Below are positions 24,979-33,700 of a stretch of 40,975 nt of DNA, in pieces. The DNA comes from an uncultured Bacilli bacterium (GTDB lineage Bacteria; Bacillota_I; Bacilli_A; RFN20; CAG-631). How positions within the stretch are numbered: position 1 is the stretch's first letter; every line of letters begins with the position of its first letter. The stretch is taken from assembly GCA_934202505.1 (NCBI GenBank), contig CAKPXW010000003.1, positions 1 to 40,975 of the forward strand, written 5' to 3'. The position numbers were made by a program, and so were the translations under genes. Under the pieces are notes generated by a model. The model did not search any database. It was not told the origin of the DNA and saw only the letters and a list, made by a program, of their open reading frames with translations.

Positions 24979-26496
24979 ATGAAAAAATATTTTGATTATT
25001 TATATGAAATAACAGCTGATGAACTATATGAAGGATTACTAGGATATGGTTTGTTTTCAGAAATGCTTCCACCATTTTTATGTTCCGATGCTTTTTTTAA
25101 TTATTGTTGTAACAAAAATCCAATTAAATTGAAAGATACAAATGCAAATTATATCGAGTATAGCAGTATGCGAAATATAAATATTCCAAGAATTATAGGT
25201 ATTCCTTCTGCCTTACATTATAATGCTTTATGTAGAATCTTATTTGACAATTGGGAGAATATAAGAAAACATTTTGAAGAAAAAACTAAAAATGATGAGT
25301 ATAAAAAAAGTAGAATTCATATTAGAAAGATAAAAGAAAAAAAATCAATTTTTGAAATGAATTATAATAATTGGAAAAATGATGGAGATCCTGAAATAAA
25401 TTTATTAAAAGATAATAAGTATGTTGTTCATGCGGATATATCTAATTGTTTTGGAAGTATATATACACATGCAATTCCTTGGGCATTAGTAGGAAAACAA
25501 GAGGCAAAAAACAATAAAAAAGATAAAAAAAAGTGGTATAACAAAATTGATTTCAGTGTTCGAGATTGCAAATGTGGAGAGACTAATGGAATACTTATTG
25601 GACCACATGCTTCAAATATAATAAGTGAGATTATTTTGACCACAGTTGATAACAATTTGAATAAAAAATGGAAATATATAAGAAATATTGATGATTATAC
25701 TTGCTTTGTTAAATCTAAAGATGAAGCTTTTCAATTTTTAATAGAATTGAGTGATCAATTGAGAAAATATAATTTATCATTGAATCATAAAAAAACCACT
25801 ATTATAAAACTTCCGTCATCATTAACTGAAAGTTGGACTCATAAAATTAATAATCTTTCAATATATTATCGAAATAATTGCTTTGATTACAAATCAATTA
25901 AGTCATATTTAGATAATGCAGTAGATTTAATGAATGCTAATGATAATAACGCAGCGATTCTTAATTATGCAATAAAATGTATTCCAAGTAATGATTTATC
26001 ATCTAACGCCAAAGAATATTGCGTTAAATATATTCTTCATTTGTGTTTGCTTTATCCATACCTTCTAAGAATTATTGATGAATATGTTTTTCAAAAATTT
26101 AACATAAGTAGAGAAATCATTAAGGATTTTGTAAAAAAAATATTTAAAAGTTCAAAACATAATCGTAATTTTGATGGTATTTGTTTTTCAATATTTTTTA
26201 CATTAAAATATAATATAAACATTTATATTCATGTTAATTTTCTTATAGATAAAGAAGATTGTATTTCCTGCTTACTTGCATATCAATATTGCAAAAAAAA
26301 CAATATTGAAAAAGGCATGTCTAAATTGAAAAAATATGCTCGAAAGTTAAATAAAGATGATGATGATTTTTATAAAAATTGGGTTTTCGTTTATGAGGTT
26401 CTCACCAAAGATGAATTAAATAAAAAAGGAAGAAGCGATTGGAGTGCTTTAAAAAAGGCCGGAATATCTTTTTTGAAAAAAGAATTTAGATATTAA
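24979..26496 (+). CDS. Defence-associated reverse transcriptase (Abi/UG-type)
   Basis: A 505-aa protein with reverse-transcriptase motifs: PRIIGIPSA, motif A VVHADISNCFGS with Asp153, motif B GILIGPHASN (204-213), motif C RNIDDY with Asp238-Asp239, and motif D LSLNHKKT. There is no maturase or endonuclease part, so it is not an intron or retrotransposon enzyme. The C-terminal 220 residues are all-helical, as in AbiA/AbiK/Abi-P2-like and unknown-group (DRT) reverse transcriptases. LGYGLFSEMLPPFL near the N terminus is also typical of this group. No retron msr/msd structure is recognised around it. It likely synthesises DNA during phage infection. AAGAAGGT precedes ATG. Confidence 0.85.
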   Translation: MKKYFDYLYEITADELYEGLLGYGLFSEMLPPFLCSDAFFNYCCNKNPIKLKDTNANYIEYSSMRNINIPRIIGIPSALHYNALCRILFDNWENIRKHFEEKTKNDEYKKSRIHIRKIKEKKSIFEMNYNNWKNDGDPEINLLKDNKYVVHADISNCFGSIYTHAIPWALVGKQEAKNNKKDKKKWYNKIDFSVRDCKCGETNGILIGPHASNIISEIILTTVDNNLNKKWKYIRNIDDYTCFVKSKDEAFQFLIELSDQLRKYNLSLNHKKTTIIKLPSSLTESWTHKINNLSIYYRNNCFDYKSIKSYLDNAVDLMNANDNNAAILNYAIKCIPSNDLSSNAKEYCVKYILHLCLLYPYLLRIIDEYVFQKFNISREIIKDFVKKIFKSSKHNRNFDGICFSIFFTLKYNINIYIHVNFLIDKEDCISCLLAYQYCKKNNIEKGMSKLKKYARKLNKDDDDFYKNWVFVYEVLTKDELNKKGRSDWSALKKAGISFLKKEFRY

Positions 26497-26711
26497 ATTG
26501 AAACATAATTTAATACCAATTAACTGAATATAAACACTATTTGTATGAAATAAAAAATATGTATTTGTAATGATAACTTATGTTAAAAGTGATAAAATAA
26601 AAATACTTCAATTATTTTAAACATATATCTTCAGAAAAAATAACAAACAATTTGTTGAAACACGATTAGTTAATTCTTTGTGAAGAATATTAATTAGAAA
26701 GGAGAATAAGT
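26497..26711. promoter_or_regulatory. Gap between the RT and Druantia-like operons with a hairpin before the ribosome-binding site
   Basis: TTAATTCTT (26670-26678) and AAGAATATTAA (26683-26693) form an inverted repeat directly before AAAGGAG (26698-26704) of the next gene. It may be an operator or an mRNA hairpin. The 170 bp before it could hold a non-coding RNA of the reverse transcriptase, but nothing specific is visible. Confidence 0.4.
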
Positions 26712-28220
26712 ATGGCAAATATTCCTAAGGCATTTCATTCTTTTGAAAAAAAAGAAATGACTGTGTATGAATATGAAGTGTATTTAAAATCACATTCTCA
26801 TCAATATAGTTTAAAAGGAATAAAATGCGTAGAATGTGGTGATATTTTAACTTTTTGCCATGGCAATTATAACAAACCATATTTTAAACATTCTCCTACT
26901 CATGAAGGTCATAGTTATTGTGCTTTATACAATAAAGGGACCGAATCAAAAACAAAAGAAGCACTAATTAGAAAAAAACTATTTAAAGAAGAAGATATTT
27001 CATTAAATTACGAATTATTATATAAAAATGGGAAATGGAAAAGTTTAATAACTATTCCGCCATTTAAAAGGATAGAACTTACAGAAAATGAAAGCAATAA
27101 AACTATTATATGCATTAAAAATTATAATAGTGATATTGAAATTCCTATAGATTATGCACATTTTCAACCTGGAGAAATAAAAAAAATATATTTAACTTAT
27201 TTTTCTAATTCCATTAGAATTAAAATTAAAGGAAATTCAACAAAACAAAATATATCTTACAATATGGAAGGATTTATTCCTTCTAGTCAATTATTTACAA
27301 GTTTTGTTACACAAAACTATATTATAAACGATAAAAACAATGTTATTGATTTGAAAAAATTAAACTTTTTTTCTTGTAGGAGAATTAAAGGCTATACTTA
27401 TACTGGTAGACACTACTTATGTTTTTCTAACGATATTAACTATCATTTAAAATATGTGAATAGTTCATCTATTGAAATTAAACGAATCAACTTTCAATTA
27501 GATTCAAATTTTAGATGTTATGTATTCGATGTTTTATTTAAATCAGTAGAAAAAGACTCTAAAGAATTTTGTAATTTTAGAGAATGTGAATTAGTTCAAA
27601 GAGATGATGCCAATATCATTTGGCCACCTATCAAAACAGTTGGGAATTATCGATATTATCCAAATTTTAAAACTAATATATTTATATTATTTGAAAACGA
27701 ATCAAGAACTTTAGAAATAAAAAAAGAACCAACTTTTAAAAATGAAAAAAACTCAATGCGCTTATTCTTTAAAATTCAAAATATCAATTCAGAATCTTAT
27801 TATGTAACATTGGATAAAAGAAAAAATCTTAAAAAACAAGAAGCTACATTATTAGTCACAGATAATAAAAATATAGATTTTAATAAATATGAGCACAAAT
27901 ATTATTTAAATAAAGGAGTTTTGATAAATAAATGCGATAGTAAAATTATTTTAGAGAATAATAATGAACTATTACTAATTAACTCTCAATTAGATAGAGC
28001 TTATATTACTAATCAAAATAAAAGTCTTATTGTCAAAGATAAACTATTAAATGCAATAAGATACTCGAGAGAATATATAAAATTTAAAGATAATTATTAT
28101 AAATTATTGGTTAACAAATACACGAATAATGAATTAATAAAAGAGTATTTAGAATATTGTAATAAAACACGTTTTATAAAAAAGAAAGTTTTGCAAATTC
28201 TAATAGAGGAGGAAAAATAA
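26712..28220 (+). CDS. Zinc-finger protein, first gene of the Druantia-like operon
   Basis: A 502-aa protein. Residues 37-70 form a zinc-binding motif: CVEC at 39-42 followed by KPYFKH and HEGHSYC. This is the CxxC...G...YFxH pattern seen at the N terminus of CoiA-like competence proteins and in several defence proteins. The rest is beta-rich, with no domain I know. It is followed by the next gene after one base, so they are co-translated. In Druantia systems the helicase is preceded by two or three unannotated proteins of about this size; a role in DNA recognition is plausible but not shown. Confidence 0.65.
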   Translation: MANIPKAFHSFEKKEMTVYEYEVYLKSHSHQYSLKGIKCVECGDILTFCHGNYNKPYFKHSPTHEGHSYCALYNKGTESKTKEALIRKKLFKEEDISLNYELLYKNGKWKSLITIPPFKRIELTENESNKTIICIKNYNSDIEIPIDYAHFQPGEIKKIYLTYFSNSIRIKIKGNSTKQNISYNMEGFIPSSQLFTSFVTQNYIINDKNNVIDLKKLNFFSCRRIKGYTYTGRHYLCFSNDINYHLKYVNSSSIEIKRINFQLDSNFRCYVFDVLFKSVEKDSKEFCNFRECELVQRDDANIIWPPIKTVGNYRYYPNFKTNIFILFENESRTLEIKKEPTFKNEKNSMRLFFKIQNINSESYYVTLDKRKNLKKQEATLLVTDNKNIDFNKYEHKYYLNKGVLINKCDSKIILENNNELLLINSQLDRAYITNQNKSLIVKDKLLNAIRYSREYIKFKDNYYKLLVNKYTNNELIKEYLEYCNKTRFIKKKVLQILIEEEK

Positions 28221-28221
28221 A

Positions 28222-29772
28222 ATGAATTTATCGCTATTGACTGATGAAGAATTAAAAATATTTTTAGAAAAAGGTATTCCATCAAATGTTTATAGAGACA
28301 TTTATAAATATAATTCAAAACTTGCTCCGAAATTAAAGGGCTTCAGACCAAATACTGCTGATAAGTCCATTTTTGTTCAAACCTCCATGTCTTTAATTAA
28401 AAAAGAAAAAAATATGACTTTGATTGGAATATTATCCAAATATTATGATAATCGAAAAAAGTTAATAAAAGATAATGAAATAAAACTAATAAAAGATGGA
28501 TATCCTGAATATATTGCTTATTCATTATCTATTGTACGCGGATATGACCAAACTTTTTTACCTATATTTTTTAAATTGGAAGGTATTAATGAAGTCCAAC
28601 AAAAACAAATTATTGATAATGAAAAAAACGTAACTTTAATTGAAGAAGTTTGTTCAATGAAAGTTGAAAAACAATTAAAAGAGAGATTTGATTTGTTAGA
28701 GAAAAAAATCGTTCAAAATAATGATGATTTGAATAAAACATTAGAATCCATAAAAAAAGAAATCCAAAGAATAAATGATATTGATGAAATAGATAAATCT
28801 TCAATAAAATCACTTAATAATAAAATTTTCAATTTAGAAAATAATATTGTTTTAAAAACTTCTTTTGATGCTATTATAAAACAAATATCCAAAGAAACAA
28901 TTCAACAAATAGATAATTCTTTCAATAAACTAGCAGATGCAGAATCAATAATAAATCTTCAACAACAAATTTGTGAATTAAAAAAGGAAATTGAAAACTA
29001 TAGTTTATTAAATAAAGATATGGACATTATAGTAGACAGTTTTACAAATGAAGAATATAAAACGATTGATGATAATATTGATTATTTTATCGGAGATGTC
29101 ATTGAAAATATTGTAAGTGGAAATGCATTTAATACTTTAAAAGAATATTTGATAGAAATTATTTATTCAAATAAGCCAATTGTTTGCTCTGAAAAAAATG
29201 CAAAGATATTGTCTGAAATATTATCATCTATAATAACTGGAGGAAATTATTATATTGTATCAGTAAGTAATAACTGCAGTGATAGTAAGTTAATGCAAAA
29301 AATAGACAAAATACCAAACATATGTGGTAACAAAGTAATAATCATTAAAAATGTATTGGAAGTAAGAAACCATCAATTTATTTTAGATTATATAAAAAGT
29401 AGACCATCGACAGAAAAATATATATTTGAAATTTCTTTTGATAAAGAAGCATATTTCATGCCAATAGAATATCTTGAAGAATTTAATTTTTTCTTTGGCA
29501 ATATAAAAGGCGAAATAAATTATAAATATAGTTATAATTTTTTAAATACTAATAGAAAATACATAACTAATATCAAATATAATAAATTTTTAGAAGCAAT
29601 AGGGGTAAAATTATTAGACAAAAGAATTATGAATGATAAATTCTATGGTATATTAGCTTATTCAATAATTCCATTTGTAGCAATCAATAAAGAAGTTGAA
29701 ACAACTGAACTTATAGAAAAACTTTTGGATGATGACCTTTATTCAAAATGTGAGGCAGTAATACATGATTGA
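28222..29772 (+). CDS. Coiled-coil protein, second gene of the Druantia-like operon
   Basis: A 516-aa protein. Residues about 125-265 are charged heptad-rich helix (KEIQRINDIDEIDKSSIKSL and flanking), a clear coiled coil. The C-terminal half is compact alpha/beta sequence (YYIVSVSNNCSDSKL, GNKVIIIKNVLEVRN, KYIFEISFDKEAYF) that is reminiscent of a P-loop-less ATPase fold, but with no Walker motif. GAGGAGG lies upstream of ATG. It overlaps the next gene by 8 bases. It is probably a structural or scaffold subunit; the family is unknown to me. Confidence 0.6.
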   Translation: MNLSLLTDEELKIFLEKGIPSNVYRDIYKYNSKLAPKLKGFRPNTADKSIFVQTSMSLIKKEKNMTLIGILSKYYDNRKKLIKDNEIKLIKDGYPEYIAYSLSIVRGYDQTFLPIFFKLEGINEVQQKQIIDNEKNVTLIEEVCSMKVEKQLKERFDLLEKKIVQNNDDLNKTLESIKKEIQRINDIDEIDKSSIKSLNNKIFNLENNIVLKTSFDAIIKQISKETIQQIDNSFNKLADAESIINLQQQICELKKEIENYSLLNKDMDIIVDSFTNEEYKTIDDNIDYFIGDVIENIVSGNAFNTLKEYLIEIIYSNKPIVCSEKNAKILSEILSSIITGGNYYIVSVSNNCSDSKLMQKIDKIPNICGNKVIIIKNVLEVRNHQFILDYIKSRPSTEKYIFEISFDKEAYFMPIEYLEEFNFFFGNIKGEINYKYSYNFLNTNRKYITNIKYNKFLEAIGVKLLDKRIMNDKFYGILAYSIIPFVAINKEVETTELIEKLLDDDLYSKCEAVIHD

Positions 29773-30781
29773 TATTAATGAATTGTATGAAAACATTGCA
29801 AAAGATTTATCAATATTAAAATATGAAAATGAAACAACTCAAGAATATAGATATAGATTGGTTTATTCAGGATTATCAAAATGGATTCTAACATTATTTT
29901 CTGATAGAGATTTTGAAAATACTGAAATAGATCAAATATCAAAATCACATGTGACAATTTCTGCTATGAATATCTTGAAGTCATATTTTAAAATTGATGA
30001 GAATTTAAAATGCTATTTTTTAAATGATAAAGAATTTATAAATTCAATAGAAGATTTGTATATTCGTGTAGGATATGTTAAAAGTGGAATACATTCCTTT
30101 AAGCCTCAAGGGCATGTTACTAATGTTTATATTGCTGATCAATATCTAGTTATTAATGCAGAAACGAAAATAAGAAAAATGATAGGGGCAGGTTTGTGGA
30201 CTAGTCATGCTAATAATGCAATAGAATTAAATAATTATCTTCTAATAGATAATAATTCTGAGGATTATGCTAGGAAGATTATTTCTCAATTACATTTTTC
30301 AAAGTTTGATCCTAATTTGGGTAAGAATGAAATATATAATGTAGAAAAACATAGATGGGAATATTATTCAGATAAATTGGCATTAAAATATGATTTATCA
30401 ATTATAAAAGTTGATGATGGATTTGACTACAAAGTATTAAAAAAGGTTGATGATGATTTATATTCTGCCTCATTACCAACCATTTATAGTAAACGGTCTA
30501 CAGATTATATTTTTTATCATGAAGTTTGGAGAATTATTTTGGGAATATGTTCAATTAATAAAAATAAAGCAAAATGTATAATGAAAACTGAAAAAGACTG
30601 TATTAAATACAAATTCTATGGTTTTATATTACCTGCTTTAGAAACTTCTTTATTAAAGTGCATGAGTTGGCCTTTAGGGAATAGTCAAAATATCAGTGCT
30701 TTTGTGACAGATTTAAACATGAAACAAGCAATAAATAAAGTTTTAGATAGATTTTCAATTGAAATAATGGAAGGTGAATAA
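29765..30781 (+). CDS. Unknown protein, third gene of the Druantia-like operon
   Basis: A 338-aa soluble protein with no transmembrane segments, cysteine clusters or nucleotide-binding motifs. Patches that look conserved are YIRVGYVKSGIHSFKPQGHV and IYSKRSTDYIFYHEVWRIIL. Size and place (directly before the helicase) match the DruD position of type I Druantia, but I cannot confirm homology. It overlaps the previous gene by 8 bases, and its stop is just before the helicase ATG at 30783, so all four genes are tightly coupled. Confidence 0.55.
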   Translation: MIDINELYENIAKDLSILKYENETTQEYRYRLVYSGLSKWILTLFSDRDFENTEIDQISKSHVTISAMNILKSYFKIDENLKCYFLNDKEFINSIEDLYIRVGYVKSGIHSFKPQGHVTNVYIADQYLVINAETKIRKMIGAGLWTSHANNAIELNNYLLIDNNSEDYARKIISQLHFSKFDPNLGKNEIYNVEKHRWEYYSDKLALKYDLSIIKVDDGFDYKVLKKVDDDLYSASLPTIYSKRSTDYIFYHEVWRIILGICSINKNKAKCIMKTEKDCIKYKFYGFILPALETSLLKCMSWPLGNSQNISAFVTDLNMKQAINKVLDRFSIEIMEGE

Positions 30782-30782
30782 T

Positions 30783-33700
30783 ATGGCTAATAACTTGGGA
30801 ATAAAAAATACACATCAATTAATGAAAAATCGTTTAGTTGATTATATTAAGAGTCAGTATTTTGGTGACAACCAATTATTGTTAAACGCTACTGATGAAT
30901 TATTAAGAAAAGAAGGAAATATATACCAAAAGCCATATATAGAATCTACCCCATCATATCTTAAAATCCAAGACGGAATATCAACTGCTGATATTGATAA
31001 TGATATAAAAAAGTTTTTTATGGAGTTGATTGAAAATAAACTCGGTGTTTTTAATACTCCATTTAAGCATCAAGTTGATGCTTTAGAAAATTTTGCAAAA
31101 GGAAAAAATTTATTTGTAGCAACAGGGACTGGTTCTGGAAAAACAGAATGTTTTATGTGGCCTATAATTTATAAATTAGTAAATGAAGCTATTCATTCAA
31201 AATCTAGTTGGAATCAAAGAGGAATTAGAACTATTGTTATATATCCAATGAATGCTTTGGTATCTGATCAAATTGCTAGATTACGTTCTATTATTGGAGA
31301 TAGAGATAACAAATTTATAAATATTTTAGATCGTTATGCTCCAAATGCTAGAAGGCCTCAATTTGGAATGTATACAGGAAGAACTCCCTATGCTGGTTCA
31401 ATAACAAAAAGTGCAAATGAAGATATTGCTAAGTCTTATAGAGATAGTTATTTGATTTCTGATGATTTGACAGAAAAGCAAAAAGAAGAGCAAAGAAAAG
31501 ATATAGAAGGATTAAAAAAGATAAACAAATATCCTTCAAAGAACATAGAAGAATTAGTGAAATTTTTAGAAAATAATGATTTGCAGCACTATGATTCATC
31601 ACAAGATGCAGAATTGACTTTAAGATATGAAATGCAAAATCATACACCTGATATTCTTATTACAAACTATTCAATGCTTGAATATATGTTAATAAGAAAA
31701 GTTGAAAGCAATATTTGGAAAGAAACAAAAGAATGGTTAAGGCTAAATGAAGAAAATAAATTATTAATTATTATAGATGAAGCTCATATGTATTCTGGAG
31801 CAAGTGGTGGTGAAGTGGCCTTATTAATTAGAAGATTATTCTCTAAATTAGGAATTACTCATGAAAAAATACAATTTATTATGACCAGTGCAAGTATGCC
31901 GAATGAAACTATAGAAGATAGTGAATATATTAAACAATTCGCTGAGAATCTTTCTGGATGCAAAGCAGATAGTTTTACTTATTTGTATGGCGATAAAGAA
32001 GAAATAAAACTTTTAAACGAAATAACATTTGATATTAATAAGTTAGCTAATTTAGATTTAGATACATCAATTTTGGATGAGAAAACAATAGAAAATAACA
32101 TAAAATTATTTGCAAAAGAAATATTTAAAGAAGAAGTAAATGATAATCCAAGATTATGGTTATATAAAAACATTACTAGATATAAACCATTTGTTAACCT
32201 TTTGAAAAATTGTAGAGGGATAGCTACATCTTATGATGAACTACAATTAAAATCTATTGGCAATCAATCAGAATTAGGAAATAAAGCATTTGAAAATTTA
32301 TTATTGTTAGCGCCATTAGCAAAAGATGAAAATAACAATGTGCTTTTTCCAGCAAGAATTCACTTGTTTTTTAGAGGATTAAATGGAATTTATGCATGCA
32401 TTAATCCAAATTGTAAGTGCGATCATTCAGGTGGTGGTATTCACCTTGGAAATTTGTACACTACAAATTATGGGCAATGTATAAAATGTCATTCAAAAAC
32501 ATTTGAAATTATTAATGATAGGCGATGTGGAGCATTGTTTATAAAAACATATATTCATAGAGACTCAATTGATAATCCTCAAATTATGTGTTGGAGTAAA
32601 AAAGATATAGATGAGAGAAACGAAATTATTGATTTTCCATTATATATTTTACCTGATGACTATGATCTAACGAAAAAGCCTAATAATACAGAATTGGCAT
32701 ATTTTGATTTTATTTCAGGTAAACTTTATACAAATCCAATTAATAAAGATACATGTATAATGGTTTTAAAATCTAATGATTTTGAAGAAAATGACTCTTC
32801 TTTTAAAACTTGCCCCTATTGCAAAAAAAGGTTTAGTTTTATCGGATTATCAGATTTTAAGATTAAAGGTAATATGCCTTTCTTTAATATAGTTAAATCT
32901 CAATTTGATGCTCAACCAATGACAAGAGAGCCAAATGAATTTACTCCTAATGGAGGCAAGAAAATATTATTGTTTTCTGATTCCCGTCAATCTGCAGCAA
33001 TTTTGGCTCGTGATATGACTAAAATTTCTGATAGAGATTCTTTTAGAAAAGCGATTTTTATTGCTTTGCAAAAATTATATAATCCAAATCAAAAAAATGA
33101 ATTTCCTTTGAACTATTTATATCCAGCATTTGTGGAAGTATGTATTGAAAATAAACTTAGATTTTTTTATGGTAAAGAACTTGATAAACTTGAAGAAGAT
33201 AAAGCCAAATTAATTCGACTTATCGAAATAAATAAAAGAATGGGAAGAAGCATTGATTATAATAAAATGCAAAGAGAATTAAATACACCATGTCAAATGT
33301 ACCAAGCAGATTTAATTGAATTTTTTTGTAGTCCTACTATGAATTTTCAAAATTTGGGTATTGGATATATTGCACCTATTGATGAAAAACTTCAAGAAAT
33401 TATTTATGATCTAGATGTTTCTGGTCTTACAGAAGAAGAATATATTAAAATATTTTTAGCTTTTGTTACACAAACATGTACAGATTCTTTTTGTTTTGAT
33501 AATACTGTTTCAGAGGATGTTAGAAAAGGTGTTAAATATATAAAATATAATAGATATGGATTTAATAAGTATAATTCTTACATCAATGATGAAATAAAAG
33601 AAAAATATCCTAATGATTTTGATAAAATATATGCAAGTATTGTAGAATGGTTTTACATAAAGCAAAATGAATATTATTTTTTAAACTTACAAATGATTAA

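Noticed and set aside
24979..26496. Reverse transcriptase as a retron or group II intron enzyme
   Set aside because: No maturase or endonuclease domain, no msr/msd-like inverted repeats beside it, and the C terminus is an all-helical domain as in Abi/UG enzymes. The intron fragment at 15.1 kb is 10 kb away.
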